NCBI RefSeq assembly: GCF_001975665.1
Contig: NZ_CP019419.1
Coordinates: 1 to 64,000, forward strand
Origin: Polaribacter reichenbachii
Lineage (GTDB): Bacteria; Bacteroidota; Bacteroidia; Flavobacteriales; Flavobacteriaceae
Direction of reading: 5' to 3'
DNA: 64,000 nucleotides
The first letter of the stretch is position 1, and every line of letters begins with the position of its first letter. Below the pieces are notes generated by a model that was not told where the DNA came from, searched no databases, and was given only the letters and a program-made list of their open reading frames with translations. Below, one piece after another: positions 1 through 9,524 of this stretch. Position numbers and translations under genes: made by a program.

Positions 1-1
1 C

Positions 2-760
2 TACCAATTTTAAAATTAAAATTGCAGGAACAGTTACCAAATATCCTTGTGCCAATCCCTTAAGAGCAGAAAGTACTAATAATTTATTCCATAACTGATC
101 AAACTTAAAATAAATGAATTTTTTAAGTTTTGGGTTTTTGAAATTTCCGCGATGAATTATAACTGTTGATATAATAGTAAGTACAAAAACCAAAACAGTT
201 AACAACCTATAGCTTATCACTTCTCCACCACCGAACCAATTAAACTCATTGGTATAGAAAAACAATGCTCCTACTAATGCAGGGATTATAATAGCAGATA
301 TAGTATAAAAGAATGTCTCTAATCCATAATAATAATTCCTATTTTCATCATTAGTGGTTTCTAAGGCTAAAAAATCGCGATTTGACCAGAAAAAACCATA
401 AGACAAACCCATTAAAAATCCTGATATTATTATTGCAGTTAAGTCTAAATTATCTAAAAACATCATTATAAACATAGATACGCCACTAAGTAACATTCCT
501 AAACTATATAAATGTGCAACCTTAATACGATTAAGCAAATAACCATTAACTATAAATGTAATTGGAATTCCTGTAAACACTGCTAATTGATACTTTAGCA
601 CCAAACTTGGATCGTTTTGACTACGCATAATATAAGCACTAACAAACACCTCTATAATTGGTAATACCATAGAGTAAATCATGTTAGTAATGAGCAATAC
701 TCTCATGCCATGAGGCATTGTTTTAAAATGCAAAAACTCTCCTTTTATCTTGCTTATCAT
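2..760 (-). CDS. MFS sugar permease, partial (C-terminus beyond left edge)
   Basis: An open frame of 253 codons starts with ATG at 760 and runs off the window without a stop. The protein begins MISKIKGEFLHF and shows repeated hydrophobic segments, for example around residues 25-45, 55-70, 80-110 and 130-160, with a short charged loop (RNRD-like, near residue 130) typical of major facilitator proteins. It lies 13 bp downstream of nothing else on its strand except the GH130 gene that stops at 774, so the two are probably cotranscribed. In Bacteroidetes mannoside loci an MFS permease next to GH130 imports the oligosaccharide across the inner membrane. That role is inferred from context; the substrate is not visible in the sequence. 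Confidence 0.75.
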   Translation of the reverse strand, partial: MISKIKGEFLHFKTMPHGMRVLLITNMIYSMVLPIIEVFVSAYIMRSQNDPSLVLKYQLAVFTGIPITFIVNGYLLNRIKVAHLYSLGMLLSGVSMFIMMFLDNLDLTAIIISGFLMGLSYGFFWSNRDFLALETTNDENRNYYYGLETFFYTISAIIIPALVGALFFYTNEFNWFGGGEVISYRLLTVLVFVLTIISTVIIHRGNFKNPKLKKFIYFKFDQLWNKLLVLSALKGLAQGYLVTVPAILILKLV

Positions 761-773
761 CTATAATTTTTTA

Positions 774-1787
774 TTAAGAATTAGGTGCTAAAATATGATT
801 AACAAGGTCTTCTGTTTTAACAGTTGCCAAACAAATACTTGTATCGCAAGCACCATAGTAGATATATAATAAACCGTCTTTTTCTACCAAACTCGTAGGA
901 AAAACAACATTAGGAATAATTAAACCAACTTTTTCATAATATTCTTCTGGCTCCATAATGTAATTTTTAGTTCTGGCAATTACTATTGTTGGGTCTTCTA
1001 GATCTAACAAAAGAGCACCAACTTTATATACAGAACCTGTATCTACACCATGATACATTACTAACCAGCCTTTATTTGTCTTAATTGGATTTGCAGCAGC
1101 ACCAATTTTTTTTCCTTCCCATTGCTCTTCTGAACGTGCTATTAAAACCGGTTTAGACCATTTATGTAAATCATCTGAAAAACAAATCCAAATACCTGGT
1201 CTATCTGTTCCATATTCTTCTCCAACAAATTCAATAGGTCTGCGTAATAAAGCAAATTTATCTTTAATTTTTTCTGGGAATAAAATATGGTCTCTATCGT
1301 CTATTTCCTTAGGGGAAGTATAACATAATTGTTTAAAGTTGATTCCATCATCTGAAACTGCTATTCCTGAACGAGTAATCATAGGGTAAACCTCTTCTTC
1401 CCATTTAGGATATTCGGAAACATCATAAAAAGGCACTCCCTCTCCTGTTGGATAACAATTAAATCCATAGGGTTGAAAAGCATAATTCATATAATATTTA
1501 CCTTCAATTTTAACCACTCTTGGATCTTGAACACTACCTTCTGGGAAACCTAATTTTTCTGAGGTAAAAACAGGCTTGTCTTGTAGAGGTTTAAAATCTA
1601 CACCATTATCACTTTCAAGAATTCCAATAGTTGTTCTAAAAGGACTTAAAGTTACTGCTGCTCTATCATATAAATAAAACTTATTATTATCATAAATAGC
1701 ACCAGGGTTAAAGGTTACTACCTTTCTAATTTCTTGCTCTCCTGGAATTACAATTGGGTTCTGTGGATGTCTTTTAATTTCTAACAC
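774..1787 (-). CDS. GH130 family glycoside hydrolase/phosphorylase
   Basis: A 337-residue cytoplasmic protein with no signal peptide, the usual length for GH130, a five-bladed propeller family acting on beta-mannosides. Family-like features are the N-terminal HPQNPIVIPG stretch, FNPGA near residue 26, a D-P-R motif at 88-90 (the usual region of the general acid), and KIGAAANPI followed by GWLVMYHGV in the C-terminal half. Members either phosphorolyse beta-1,4- or beta-1,2-mannosides or hydrolyse them; the sequence does not let me decide which. The start codon is GTG at 1787 and no in-frame ATG lies upstream. Position between the SusD gene and an MFS permease supports a role in breaking down an imported mannose-containing oligosaccharide. 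Confidence 0.85.
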   Translation of the reverse strand: MLEIKRHPQNPIVIPGEQEIRKVVTFNPGAIYDNNKFYLYDRAAVTLSPFRTTIGILESDNGVDFKPLQDKPVFTSEKLGFPEGSVQDPRVVKIEGKYYMNYAFQPYGFNCYPTGEGVPFYDVSEYPKWEEEVYPMITRSGIAVSDDGINFKQLCYTSPKEIDDRDHILFPEKIKDKFALLRRPIEFVGEEYGTDRPGIWICFSDDLHKWSKPVLIARSEEQWEGKKIGAAANPIKTNKGWLVMYHGVDTGSVYKVGALLLDLEDPTIVIARTKNYIMEPEEYYEKVGLIIPNVVFPTSLVEKDGLLYIYYGACDTSICLATVKTEDLVNHILAPNS

Positions 1788-1807
1788 TTTATTTTTTTTA
1801 TAAGTTA

Positions 1808-3301
1808 TTAATTACCTAAATTAGGGTTCAATAATATTTCTGATTCTGGAATGGGAGCATAATAATTATCAGTACCCGTGCTTCCTATAACTTTAACTTG
1901 TTCTTCAATACTTCTACTATTGATTACTTCTGCTACTTTTTCTGTTCTTATCAAATCGTACCAACGTTGTCCTTCTCCTGCTAACTCCCAACCTTTTTCG
2001 TCTATAACTGCTTCTATAAACTCATCTGTACCAAGACCAGACAATGGAGTTAAACCTGCTCTAACTCTTACTTGATTTAAGGCATCATAAGCAGAAGAAT
2101 TTGGGGAACTATCTGCTCTTGCCTGAGCTTCTGCATATATTAATAAGACCTCTGCATATCTAATTAACATATAGGCAGCATTATTAAAAAATGTAGCTGT
2201 TGAAGGGTTTGATTCATCTACAGCACCATCTCTAAACTTAGCATAGTATGGGTGTTTTGTTGCACTGTTAGTATAATGCACTGTATTACCATCTGATGTT
2301 AAAAAATTAGTTCTAAAAGTGGCATTCTTTCTTGCTCCTTCAGGAAATTCGTTAAAGAAATTTAATTCTACGAAAAAATCATCCCAACCATTTTCTTCGC
2401 CTTCTGGCATAGAAGCTTTTCCTGTAATGTGAAAAGCATTTGCTCCATCAGAATTATCGTATTGTAATGAAAAAATAGATTCAGAACTATTATCAAAATT
2501 CCTTAGCCAAAGACTAGCAAAATCTGGAAGAAGGTCATAACCATATATACCTTTATTGTCTATTACCTCTTTAGCTTTATCTGCAGCTAATCTATAACTA
2601 CTTTGCACATTTAATGGCCAACCTGCTTGTGTTAGATATACTTCAGAAAGCAATGCTTTAGCAGCACCTTGAGAAGGTAATCCTAGTAAACTTTGAGTGC
2701 TAGGCAAGAAATTTTCAGCTTGTAATAAATCATCTATCATTACTTCATAAACATCTTCAACATCTGATAAGCTAATATCTGTAGGTAGGGTTTTCGCAGA
2801 AGTATATAAAGGAATACGCCCCCAAGTTCTTACTAAATAGAAATAACTAAAAGCTCGAACAAAATATGCCTGGCCAAGTAAATTATTTATTTCGTCTTGG
2901 TCACCAATTGTTAAATAGCTATATTCAATAACTTCGTTAGCATTTAAGATAGCATTGTAACAACCACGCCATAAGTTCATCATTGCTCCATTGTTGGCAG
3001 ATTTATTAAACGAATCAAACTCACGAAATTCTCCTTTGTTTCCTCCAATTTGAGTAGTTAAGTCATCTGCTCCAAACATAGTGGTCATATAAGCAGAAGT
3101 AGCAAACCCTCTAGACCAATTGGCATCTCCACGAATACCAGCATACATAGCCATTACAGTTGCTTCTAAATTTGCATACTGTTTATAAATACTTTCTGGA
3201 TCATTAACTTTTCCCCTTGGCTCTTCTTCTAAATTATTTGAACAACTTATTAAGAAAATTAGAGTTATAAGTACAAATAATTGTTTTACAGTTTTTTGCA
3301 T
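1808..3301 (-). CDS. SusD/RagB family outer-membrane lipoprotein
   Basis: A 497-residue lipoprotein with a type II signal peptide: a hydrophobic stretch, then LISC with the lipidated Cys at residue 20. The body fits the SusD fold: the early EEPRG segment, the TPR-like region around NLLGQAYFVRAFSYFYLVRTWG, the ALLSEVYLTQAGWP helix, and the C-terminal RYAEVLLIYAEAQAR and RWYDLIRTEK motifs. SusD proteins sit on the cell surface as lids over their SusC channel and bind glycan. It is 20 bp downstream of the SusC gene on the same strand, so they form the normal SusC/D pair. The glycan is unknown; the GH130 neighbour suggests a mannoside. Confidence 0.95.
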   Translation of the reverse strand: MQKTVKQLFVLITLIFLISCSNNLEEEPRGKVNDPESIYKQYANLEATVMAMYAGIRGDANWSRGFATSAYMTTMFGADDLTTQIGGNKGEFREFDSFNKSANNGAMMNLWRGCYNAILNANEVIEYSYLTIGDQDEINNLLGQAYFVRAFSYFYLVRTWGRIPLYTSAKTLPTDISLSDVEDVYEVMIDDLLQAENFLPSTQSLLGLPSQGAAKALLSEVYLTQAGWPLNVQSSYRLAADKAKEVIDNKGIYGYDLLPDFASLWLRNFDNSSESIFSLQYDNSDGANAFHITGKASMPEGEENGWDDFFVELNFFNEFPEGARKNATFRTNFLTSDGNTVHYTNSATKHPYYAKFRDGAVDESNPSTATFFNNAAYMLIRYAEVLLIYAEAQARADSSPNSSAYDALNQVRVRAGLTPLSGLGTDEFIEAVIDEKGWELAGEGQRWYDLIRTEKVAEVINSRSIEEQVKVIGSTGTDNYYAPIPESEILLNPNLGN

Positions 3302-3321
3302 GATTACTTTATGTTTTTTTA

Positions 3322-6300
3322 TTAAAATTTAGCTTTAAGACCTATTGTAAAAGTTCTTGGCACAGGGTAAGCCCCTGTATCTATATTTTGATCTACATCA
3401 GTAGTAGACCCCCCACCTCTAGAACGACCAGCACTTGAAATATCGGGACTATAACCTGTATAATTTGTCCATGTGAATACATTTTCAGCATTAAGGTAAA
3501 ATTGAAATTCTGATAACTTTAACTTAGATAAAAATTCTTTCTTAAAACTATATGCTATCGTAATATTTTGAATTCTCAAATAACTGGCATCTTGCAACCA
3601 ACGACTACTATTTGGAAAGTTTTGAGAAGTTGAGCTAAATGCAGGTACATCTGTATCTTCATTATTTAACCTCCATCGTTTGTACCAATCTGGGCTTGTA
3701 AAAGCTCTATTTTGTCCGAATAATCCAATTGATTTTTGATAAACACCGTTAAAGATTTTACCTCCTTTTTGTCCTGTCATGATAAAACTGAAATTTACAG
3801 GACCAAACTTTAAAGTATTACTAAAACCAAAAGTAAAATCTGGTTGTGCATTACCAATAATTTTTAAATCTTGAGAATCAATTTGTCCATCTCCATTAAC
3901 ATCTTCGTATTTAGCATCACCTGGTTTATTACCAAAACCAGCTGCATCTGTTACTTCATCAGATTTCCAAACTCCTAAAAAATTATATCCATAAAAAGAG
4001 CCCAAAGGTTCATCTACTTTTATTGCTGTTATTGGTGTAGTAGAATCTGCATAAAGTGTGGTAGGTAGTACCATTTCATCACCTCCTAAATCTACTACTG
4101 TATTTCTATTTATTGATATATTTGCAGCTACATTCCAAGAAAAGAATTCATTAACAATTGGTCTTGAGTTTACAGAAAATTCAAATCCTTGGTTATTAAT
4201 AGTACCAATATTCTTTAAAATACTTTTTCCACCAATATATTCTGCCAAAGTTACATCTACCAATAAATCATTTGTATCTTTATTGTAATAATCTGCTTCG
4301 AAATTTAACTTGTTATTAAACAACCCTATCTCTAAACCTAAATCTATTTGAGCAGTTGTTTCCCATTTTAAATCCTCATTACCTGGTGCACCAACTCCTA
4401 ACCCTACATAAGTTTGCGTACCTGAACCATTTGGATGATAATTGCTTTCTCCATTTTGGATAAAATAAGGTAGTGTTGCGTAAGAACCTATGGCATGGCT
4501 ACCAGATTCTCCCCAGCTAGCACGTAATTTTAAATTACTAAAAACATCTAAGTTTTGAATAAATTCTTCTTTTCCTAGATTCCAAGCAAGTGCAAATGAT
4601 GGAAAAGTACTATATCTATTATCTCCTTGAAATTTAGAAACACCATCTCTTCTTACAGTTGCTGTTAATAAATAACGCTCTAAAAAAGAGTAATTTACTC
4701 TTAATGCCAGAGAATTATAGTACTCATCATAATAATAAGAAGTTGAAGTTTGCGATTCACTTAAAGATAAATTATCCCAACCTAAAGTTACATCGTTAAG
4801 ACCATTTGCTCCATTATAATTTCCTTTTTCGATATAATTTCCAGACTCATAAATCCCTGTAGCTTGAAGTTTATGATCTCCTATTTCTTTTGAATAGTCT
4901 AAAATAAAATTTACCTGCCCTCTTTCTTTATCTATGTTGTTAATCGAAGCTCTAGAAACCACATCTGTACTAGAATCTAATATATGATTGTTTTCGAGGT
5001 TAAAGACTGTAGTATTTGTATTTTCATAAGACCCAAAAAGATTTGCTTTTAAACCTTCAATTATTTCATAAGAAAACTTTGCGCTAGGTTGAAATATTGA
5101 GGTTTCATTCTGACTAATATTTGCATATTGCAAACCTATAGGATTTCCACTTACAGCCCCATATTGTGGCGTATTATTATAAAGCACACCTACTTCATCC
5201 CAAATAGGTTCTATTGGCGACCATTGTGGTAAACGACCAATTGCTCCTAGTTGATGTCCAACATCCTCATTATTAAAACCTTTTAACTTACTCCATCCCA
5301 TATTTAGAGTTAAGTCCATTTTATCATTTAATTCAACATCTATTTTTGAGCGGAGATTATATCTTTTAAAATCAGAATTTATAACAATTCCTTCTTGATT
5401 TAAATACTCTCCTGACAGATAATATTTTACTTTATCTGCACCACCAGCAACAGATATTTGATAGTTGCTAGAATATGCTTGTCTAAATAGTTCATCTTGC
5501 CAATCTGTACCCCCTTCTTGTTCATACATTGTAATTTCTTCTGCTGAAAATGGAGCTGTATAAACACCAGGGATAAAGTTTAAGTCTCTATCATAAGAAT
5601 TGTATAACTCTGCAAATTCGGCAGCATTTAGATAATCTATCTTTTTTGGAAGTAAAGACATACTATGAAAAGTATTAAAACTGATTGTAGGCTTTTTACT
5701 TTTACCTGACTTAGTTGCAATAATCACCACTCCATTTGCTCCACGAGATCCATAAATTGCTGTAGAGGATGCATCTTTTAAGATTTGAATTGACTCAATA
5801 TCGTTTGGGTTAACCAATTGAAAATTAGCTCCGATTACACCATCTACAACCACTAAAGGCTGATTATTACCTTTTATTGAATTTGCCCCACGAATACGAA
5901 TTGATAAATTTCCTCCTGGAGCTCCAGAATTACTTTTCACTTGAACACCAGCTGTTCGACCACTTAATGTTTGTTCTACTCTAGTTACAGGTTGATCTTT
6001 AAAATCTTTACTTGAAATTGTTCCTACAGCTCCAGTTAAATCTTCTTTTTTTCTTGCCCCTCCATAACCTATTAATACAATTTCAGATAATTGGTTTATG
6101 TCTTCTTTTAAAACAATCTCAAGCTCTAATTTCTCTCCCAATATCAAATTTTGAGTCTTGAACCCAAGCATAGAGATTTGAAGTACCTTATCTTCGTTAG
6201 TAATACTTAGCTTAAAAAAACCATCAAAATCTGTCATAGTTCCAATGTTTCTTTCTTTAACCAAGATATTAGCCCCAGCTAAAGGCATACCAGTTTCATC

Positions 6301-6420
6301 AATAACTTTACCAGACACTTCTCTCTTTACCTCTTGCGCGCTAACCATAAAAACGGTTTGAAGCACACAAAACAACAATAAATAACTACGCGTAATTACT
6401 TGTCTTTTATTTTTTTTCAT
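3322..6420 (-). CDS. SusC/RagA family TonB-dependent outer-membrane transporter
   Basis: A 1032-residue protein with a signal peptide ending near VSAQ (residue 28-29). It has a carboxypeptidase-regulatory-like domain at about 33-118 (VSGKVIDETGMPLAGANILV), the family signature IVLIGYGGARKKEDLTGAVG at the start of the plug, and a long beta-barrel ending in a terminal Phe (IGLKAKF). SusC proteins import oligosaccharides across the outer membrane using TonB energy. It is the first gene of a four-gene minus-strand run (SusC, SusD, GH130, MFS). A divergent AraC-type regulator lies 242 bp upstream and is the obvious candidate controller. Confidence 0.97.
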   Translation of the reverse strand: MKKNKRQVITRSYLLLFCVLQTVFMVSAQEVKREVSGKVIDETGMPLAGANILVKERNIGTMTDFDGFFKLSITNEDKVLQISMLGFKTQNLILGEKLELEIVLKEDINQLSEIVLIGYGGARKKEDLTGAVGTISSKDFKDQPVTRVEQTLSGRTAGVQVKSNSGAPGGNLSIRIRGANSIKGNNQPLVVVDGVIGANFQLVNPNDIESIQILKDASSTAIYGSRGANGVVIIATKSGKSKKPTISFNTFHSMSLLPKKIDYLNAAEFAELYNSYDRDLNFIPGVYTAPFSAEEITMYEQEGGTDWQDELFRQAYSSNYQISVAGGADKVKYYLSGEYLNQEGIVINSDFKRYNLRSKIDVELNDKMDLTLNMGWSKLKGFNNEDVGHQLGAIGRLPQWSPIEPIWDEVGVLYNNTPQYGAVSGNPIGLQYANISQNETSIFQPSAKFSYEIIEGLKANLFGSYENTNTTVFNLENNHILDSSTDVVSRASINNIDKERGQVNFILDYSKEIGDHKLQATGIYESGNYIEKGNYNGANGLNDVTLGWDNLSLSESQTSTSYYYDEYYNSLALRVNYSFLERYLLTATVRRDGVSKFQGDNRYSTFPSFALAWNLGKEEFIQNLDVFSNLKLRASWGESGSHAIGSYATLPYFIQNGESNYHPNGSGTQTYVGLGVGAPGNEDLKWETTAQIDLGLEIGLFNNKLNFEADYYNKDTNDLLVDVTLAEYIGGKSILKNIGTINNQGFEFSVNSRPIVNEFFSWNVAANISINRNTVVDLGGDEMVLPTTLYADSTTPITAIKVDEPLGSFYGYNFLGVWKSDEVTDAAGFGNKPGDAKYEDVNGDGQIDSQDLKIIGNAQPDFTFGFSNTLKFGPVNFSFIMTGQKGGKIFNGVYQKSIGLFGQNRAFTSPDWYKRWRLNNEDTDVPAFSSTSQNFPNSSRWLQDASYLRIQNITIAYSFKKEFLSKLKLSEFQFYLNAENVFTWTNYTGYSPDISSAGRSRGGGSTTDVDQNIDTGAYPVPRTFTIGLKAKF

Positions 6421-6662
6421 TTTTTAGTTTAATTCAATTATTTTAGTTTTTAGTATATTAATGCAAATAATAACGATCAAATATTAGTGACTTACTAACG
6501 ATACTTAGCATTAATTTTTGATATGGTAAAATTAGGTATTGTTATAAGTTAAAAAGTACACTTTAGAATTAAAACATAATACTTTTATGAATTTTCTAAT
6601 ATTATATCAATAAAAATATTAAATTACCTAAAATAGAACTAAAATTAATTAATAATACAAAA
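6421..6662. promoter_or_regulatory. Divergent intergenic region between SusC and AraC genes
   Basis: This 242 bp AT-rich stretch must hold promoters for the SusC operon (minus) and the AraC gene (plus). I see no perfect TAnnTTTG -7 box and no clear inverted repeat, so I mark the region only as regulatory by position. Confidence 0.4.
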
Positions 6663-7577
6663 ATGAAAGTTTATTCAGAAATTACTCCATTAAGAGATGC
6701 TAATATTTTTGTTATTCAAAACCATATTAATGCACGTTTTGATTACCCTATACATTTACATCCTGAGTTTGAACTAAACCTAGTGATGAATTGTTCTGGT
6801 AGAAGAATAGTTGGAGATTCTGTAAATGACTTTGATAAAACGGATTTAGTTTTATTGGGACCTAATTTATATCATAAATGGGAAAGAACTGATGATAAAA
6901 ACTCAATAGCTAAAGTTATTACAGTACAATTCGATAAAAACTTATTATCAAATAATATTCTAAATAAAAACTCCCTAAAACCCATAAAGAATCTATTAGA
7001 AAACTCATTTAGAGGGTTATGTTTTTATGAACAAACTAAAAAAGACTTAATTATTCAGCTCCATGATTTATTTAATTTAAAAGGATTTGATGCTACAATT
7101 AAATTTCTTTCAATATTAAATAATCTCGCTAAATCTGAAAATTACAATTACATTGCAGGAGCTGGGTTTAGTTCTGATCTTGAACTTTCTAAAAATCAAA
7201 AAATTCATAAAACCTACGATTATATAACTACGAATTATAAAAGCAATAATCTCAGTTTAAAGAAAATAGCTGAAATCAATAATATGAGTGAATCAGCGTT
7301 TAGTCATTTCTTTAAAAAAAGAGCAAATAAAAATTTCACAGAATTTGTTATTGATTTTAGGATTACTCAAGTTATAAAACTACTCCAAGAAACTAATAAA
7401 ACCATAAGAGAAATATGTTTTGAATGTGGTTTTAACAATATATCTAACTTTAATAGAATTTTTAAGAAAAAAATGAATGTAACTCCTAAAGGTTATAGAA
7501 ATAAAATTCAACGTATATCAAATCTAAAAAATGCAGGTTTTAATGAAAAGCATAATATTCATAAATACACTCTTTAA
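6663..7577 (+). CDS. AraC family transcriptional regulator
   Basis: A 304-residue protein. The N-terminal half looks like a small beta-barrel sensor (YPIHLHPEFELNLVM, a cupin-like His/Glu pattern near residues 28-45). The C-terminal hundred residues hold two helix-turn-helix motifs: LSLKKIAEINNMSESAFSHF, then IREICFECGFNNISNFNRIFKKKMNVTPKGYR, the classic AraC/XylS signature. It is transcribed away from the SusC/D-GH130-MFS operon and is the likely local activator, responding to the imported sugar or a breakdown product. Other Bacteroidetes loci of this kind use hybrid two-component systems or SusR; the one-component AraC type is a simpler arrangement. Confidence 0.93.
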   Translation: MKVYSEITPLRDANIFVIQNHINARFDYPIHLHPEFELNLVMNCSGRRIVGDSVNDFDKTDLVLLGPNLYHKWERTDDKNSIAKVITVQFDKNLLSNNILNKNSLKPIKNLLENSFRGLCFYEQTKKDLIIQLHDLFNLKGFDATIKFLSILNNLAKSENYNYIAGAGFSSDLELSKNQKIHKTYDYITTNYKSNNLSLKKIAEINNMSESAFSHFFKKRANKNFTEFVIDFRITQVIKLLQETNKTIREICFECGFNNISNFNRIFKKKMNVTPKGYRNKIQRISNLKNAGFNEKHNIHKYTL

Positions 7578-7643
7578 AAATAGTTTAATCTAAATTATTT
7601 GTTTTTTCTGCAACATATAATTGTAATTAAATCGATATATAAA

Positions 7644-7954
7644 ATAGTATTATCAAAGTTGAAATTAGCTATACTTTTTTTATTTTGTAAAAATGTGTTT
7701 TAAGTTTGATAAAAAACCATTTTTTAGAATTCAGAAAATATATTGCAAATATAGATGTTGATTATTGGTAAGAATATTATGCTTACACTTCTAAAAAGAG
7801 AAAAATACCAGTAACCACTTTACATCAAAATTTAATTTTGATTTTTAGTTTAGAAGAAATTGAAGATTTAAAAACATTGTTATTATTGAAAGAAAACAAT
7901 ACAGAAGAATTTTTAAATCTTACAGAAATTGATTATCCATTAATTTTGAATTAA
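7644..7954 (+). pseudogene. Decayed small-protein gene (DUF6686-like)
   Basis: From 7745 to 7954 one frame reads as a plausible protein C-terminus (ANIDVDYW, then EYYAYTSKKRKIPVTTLHQN, ending DYPLILN and a TAA), but it is interrupted by an in-frame TAA at 7766-7768 where a Glu codon would be expected. Upstream, the homologous reading jumps frame: FKFDKKPF around 7699-7725 lies in a different frame from FLEFRKYIANIDVDYW. A fragment IVLSKLKLAILFLFCKN at about 7644-7695 is in another frame. This pattern of one stop and at least one indel suggests a dead gene. The resemblance to the small Bacteroidetes family DUF6686 is from memory and is tentative. Confidence 0.5.
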
Positions 7955-7965
7955 TGTTAACTAGT

Positions 7966-7995
7966 AACCTCATAGATTTTTGTCTATGAGGTTTT
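7966..7995. terminator. Bidirectional rho-independent terminator
   Basis: A perfect 11 bp stem, AACCTCATAGA paired with TCTATGAGGTT, with a 6-base loop, ending in TTTT on the plus side. It lies 10 bp past the stop of the ChlI-like gene (minus) and just after the decayed gene (plus). Confidence 0.85.
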
Positions 7996-8004
7996 AATTT
8001 TTGA

Positions 8005-9465
8005 TTACAATCCGTTTATAAAATTACCATATGGATCTTTAAATTGTGTGCCTTCTGCAAATCGATATTTGCTAAGCTTATTAAATTCAACCAAAGCCCA
8101 CAATACAAATTCTTTAACAAAATAAATATCTGCTTTATTCATATTTGGTTGATACTCTTGTAAAAAATCATCTAAAGGTTTTATTTTGTCTAGCTCGTTT
8201 TTATATGCTTCTTCTGAATAATCATCTAACAATTCAAAATCTTCATCCGCATTAAAAAACCAAGAAATAATAGCATCGTAAGGCGATTCTTCTCCTTGTT
8301 TTTCTAACTTTTTAATTTCAGGAAAATAAGTTGGAAATAATGTTTTAATTGCATTTTTAATTAAGTTTTCTGCAACTGCTTGTGCTCCTTCTTGTTCACC
8401 TTCATAAACCAATTCTACTTTACCTGTAATTGCTGGTATAATTCCGTCAAAATCATTTAAACGAATCATAGTTTCAGAATCTCCAGATAAAATAGCTCTT
8501 CTTTCTGCAGTACTTAATAAATTCTCATAAGCAGTAATACTTAAACGCGCACTAACTCCGCTTTTTACATCAATATATTCGCTATCTCTTGCTTCAAAAA
8601 CAATTTGTTCTAACAAATCTTTTGCCAATTCAGGCACTTTAATAAAATCTTTTTGAACGTTTTTTGCTTCTTGTTGTGTAATGGTTTTTGCAGTTTCAAT
8701 ATCCTCTGGATAATGGGTTAAAATCTGCGAACCAATTCTATCTTTTAGAGGTGTTACAATACTACCTCTATTCGTGTAGTCTTCTGGATTTGCAGTAAAA
8801 ATAAACTGCATATCTAAAGGCAATCGTAATTTAAATCCACGAATTTGAATATCACCTTCTTGTAAAATATTAAACAAAGCCACTTGAATTCTGGCTTGTA
8901 AATCTGGCAATTCGTTAATTACAAAAATACATCTATTGGCTCTTGGAATCATACCAAAATGGATGACTCTATCATCTGCATAACTCAATTTTAAATTGGC
9001 TGCTTTTATAGGATCTACATCACCAATAATGTCTGCAACAGTAACATCTGGAGTCGCTAATTTTTCTGCAAAACGTTCACTTCTATGCAACCAAAAAATC
9101 GGAGTTTCATCTCCTTTTTCTTTAATCAATTCCACTGCGTATCTTGATATTGGATTAAAAGGATCATCATTAATCTCAGAACCTTTTACAACAGGAATGT
9201 ATTCGTCTAACAAATTTACCATCAATCTTGCCAAACGTGTTTTTGCTTGACCTCTTAAACCTAATAAATTAATATTATGTCTACTTAAAATTGCTCTTTC
9301 TAATTCTGGAATTACTGTGTTTTCATATCCATGAACACCCTTAAAAACCGTTTCTTTATTCATCATTTTACTGATGAGATTTTCCCTTAACTCATCTTTA
9401 ATTGATTTGGATTCGTATCCAGATTTCTTTAATTCTCCTAATGTTTTTATATTTTCTAATGTCAT
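8005..9465 (-). CDS. Magnesium chelatase ChlI-like AAA ATPase
   Basis: A 486-residue cytoplasmic AAA+ protein. Walker A is GLRGQAKTR at 69-77, the Walker B-like strand is CIFVINEL at 179-186 (Asn-Glu in place of Asp-Glu), and FTANPEDYTNRG at about 223-234 and LKDRIGSQI follow, as in the ChlI/BchI and MoxR branch. No chlorophyll genes are nearby, so a real Mg-chelatase role is unlikely. The next gene on the strand upstream encodes a VWA protein, and AAA/VWA pairs typically act together as chaperone-like remodelling machines. The gap between them is about 60 bp, consistent with an operon. The substrate is unknown. Confidence 0.88.
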   Translation of the reverse strand: MTLENIKTLGELKKSGYESKSIKDELRENLISKMMNKETVFKGVHGYENTVIPELERAILSRHNINLLGLRGQAKTRLARLMVNLLDEYIPVVKGSEINDDPFNPISRYAVELIKEKGDETPIFWLHRSERFAEKLATPDVTVADIIGDVDPIKAANLKLSYADDRVIHFGMIPRANRCIFVINELPDLQARIQVALFNILQEGDIQIRGFKLRLPLDMQFIFTANPEDYTNRGSIVTPLKDRIGSQILTHYPEDIETAKTITQQEAKNVQKDFIKVPELAKDLLEQIVFEARDSEYIDVKSGVSARLSITAYENLLSTAERRAILSGDSETMIRLNDFDGIIPAITGKVELVYEGEQEGAQAVAENLIKNAIKTLFPTYFPEIKKLEKQGEESPYDAIISWFFNADEDFELLDDYSEEAYKNELDKIKPLDDFLQEYQPNMNKADIYFVKEFVLWALVEFNKLSKYRFAEGTQFKDPYGNFINGL

Positions 9466-9524
9466 ATTTTAAATATCTAATAAAAACTTTGTTACTTTTT
9501 ACTTTGCAACATAGTAGCTAATTC

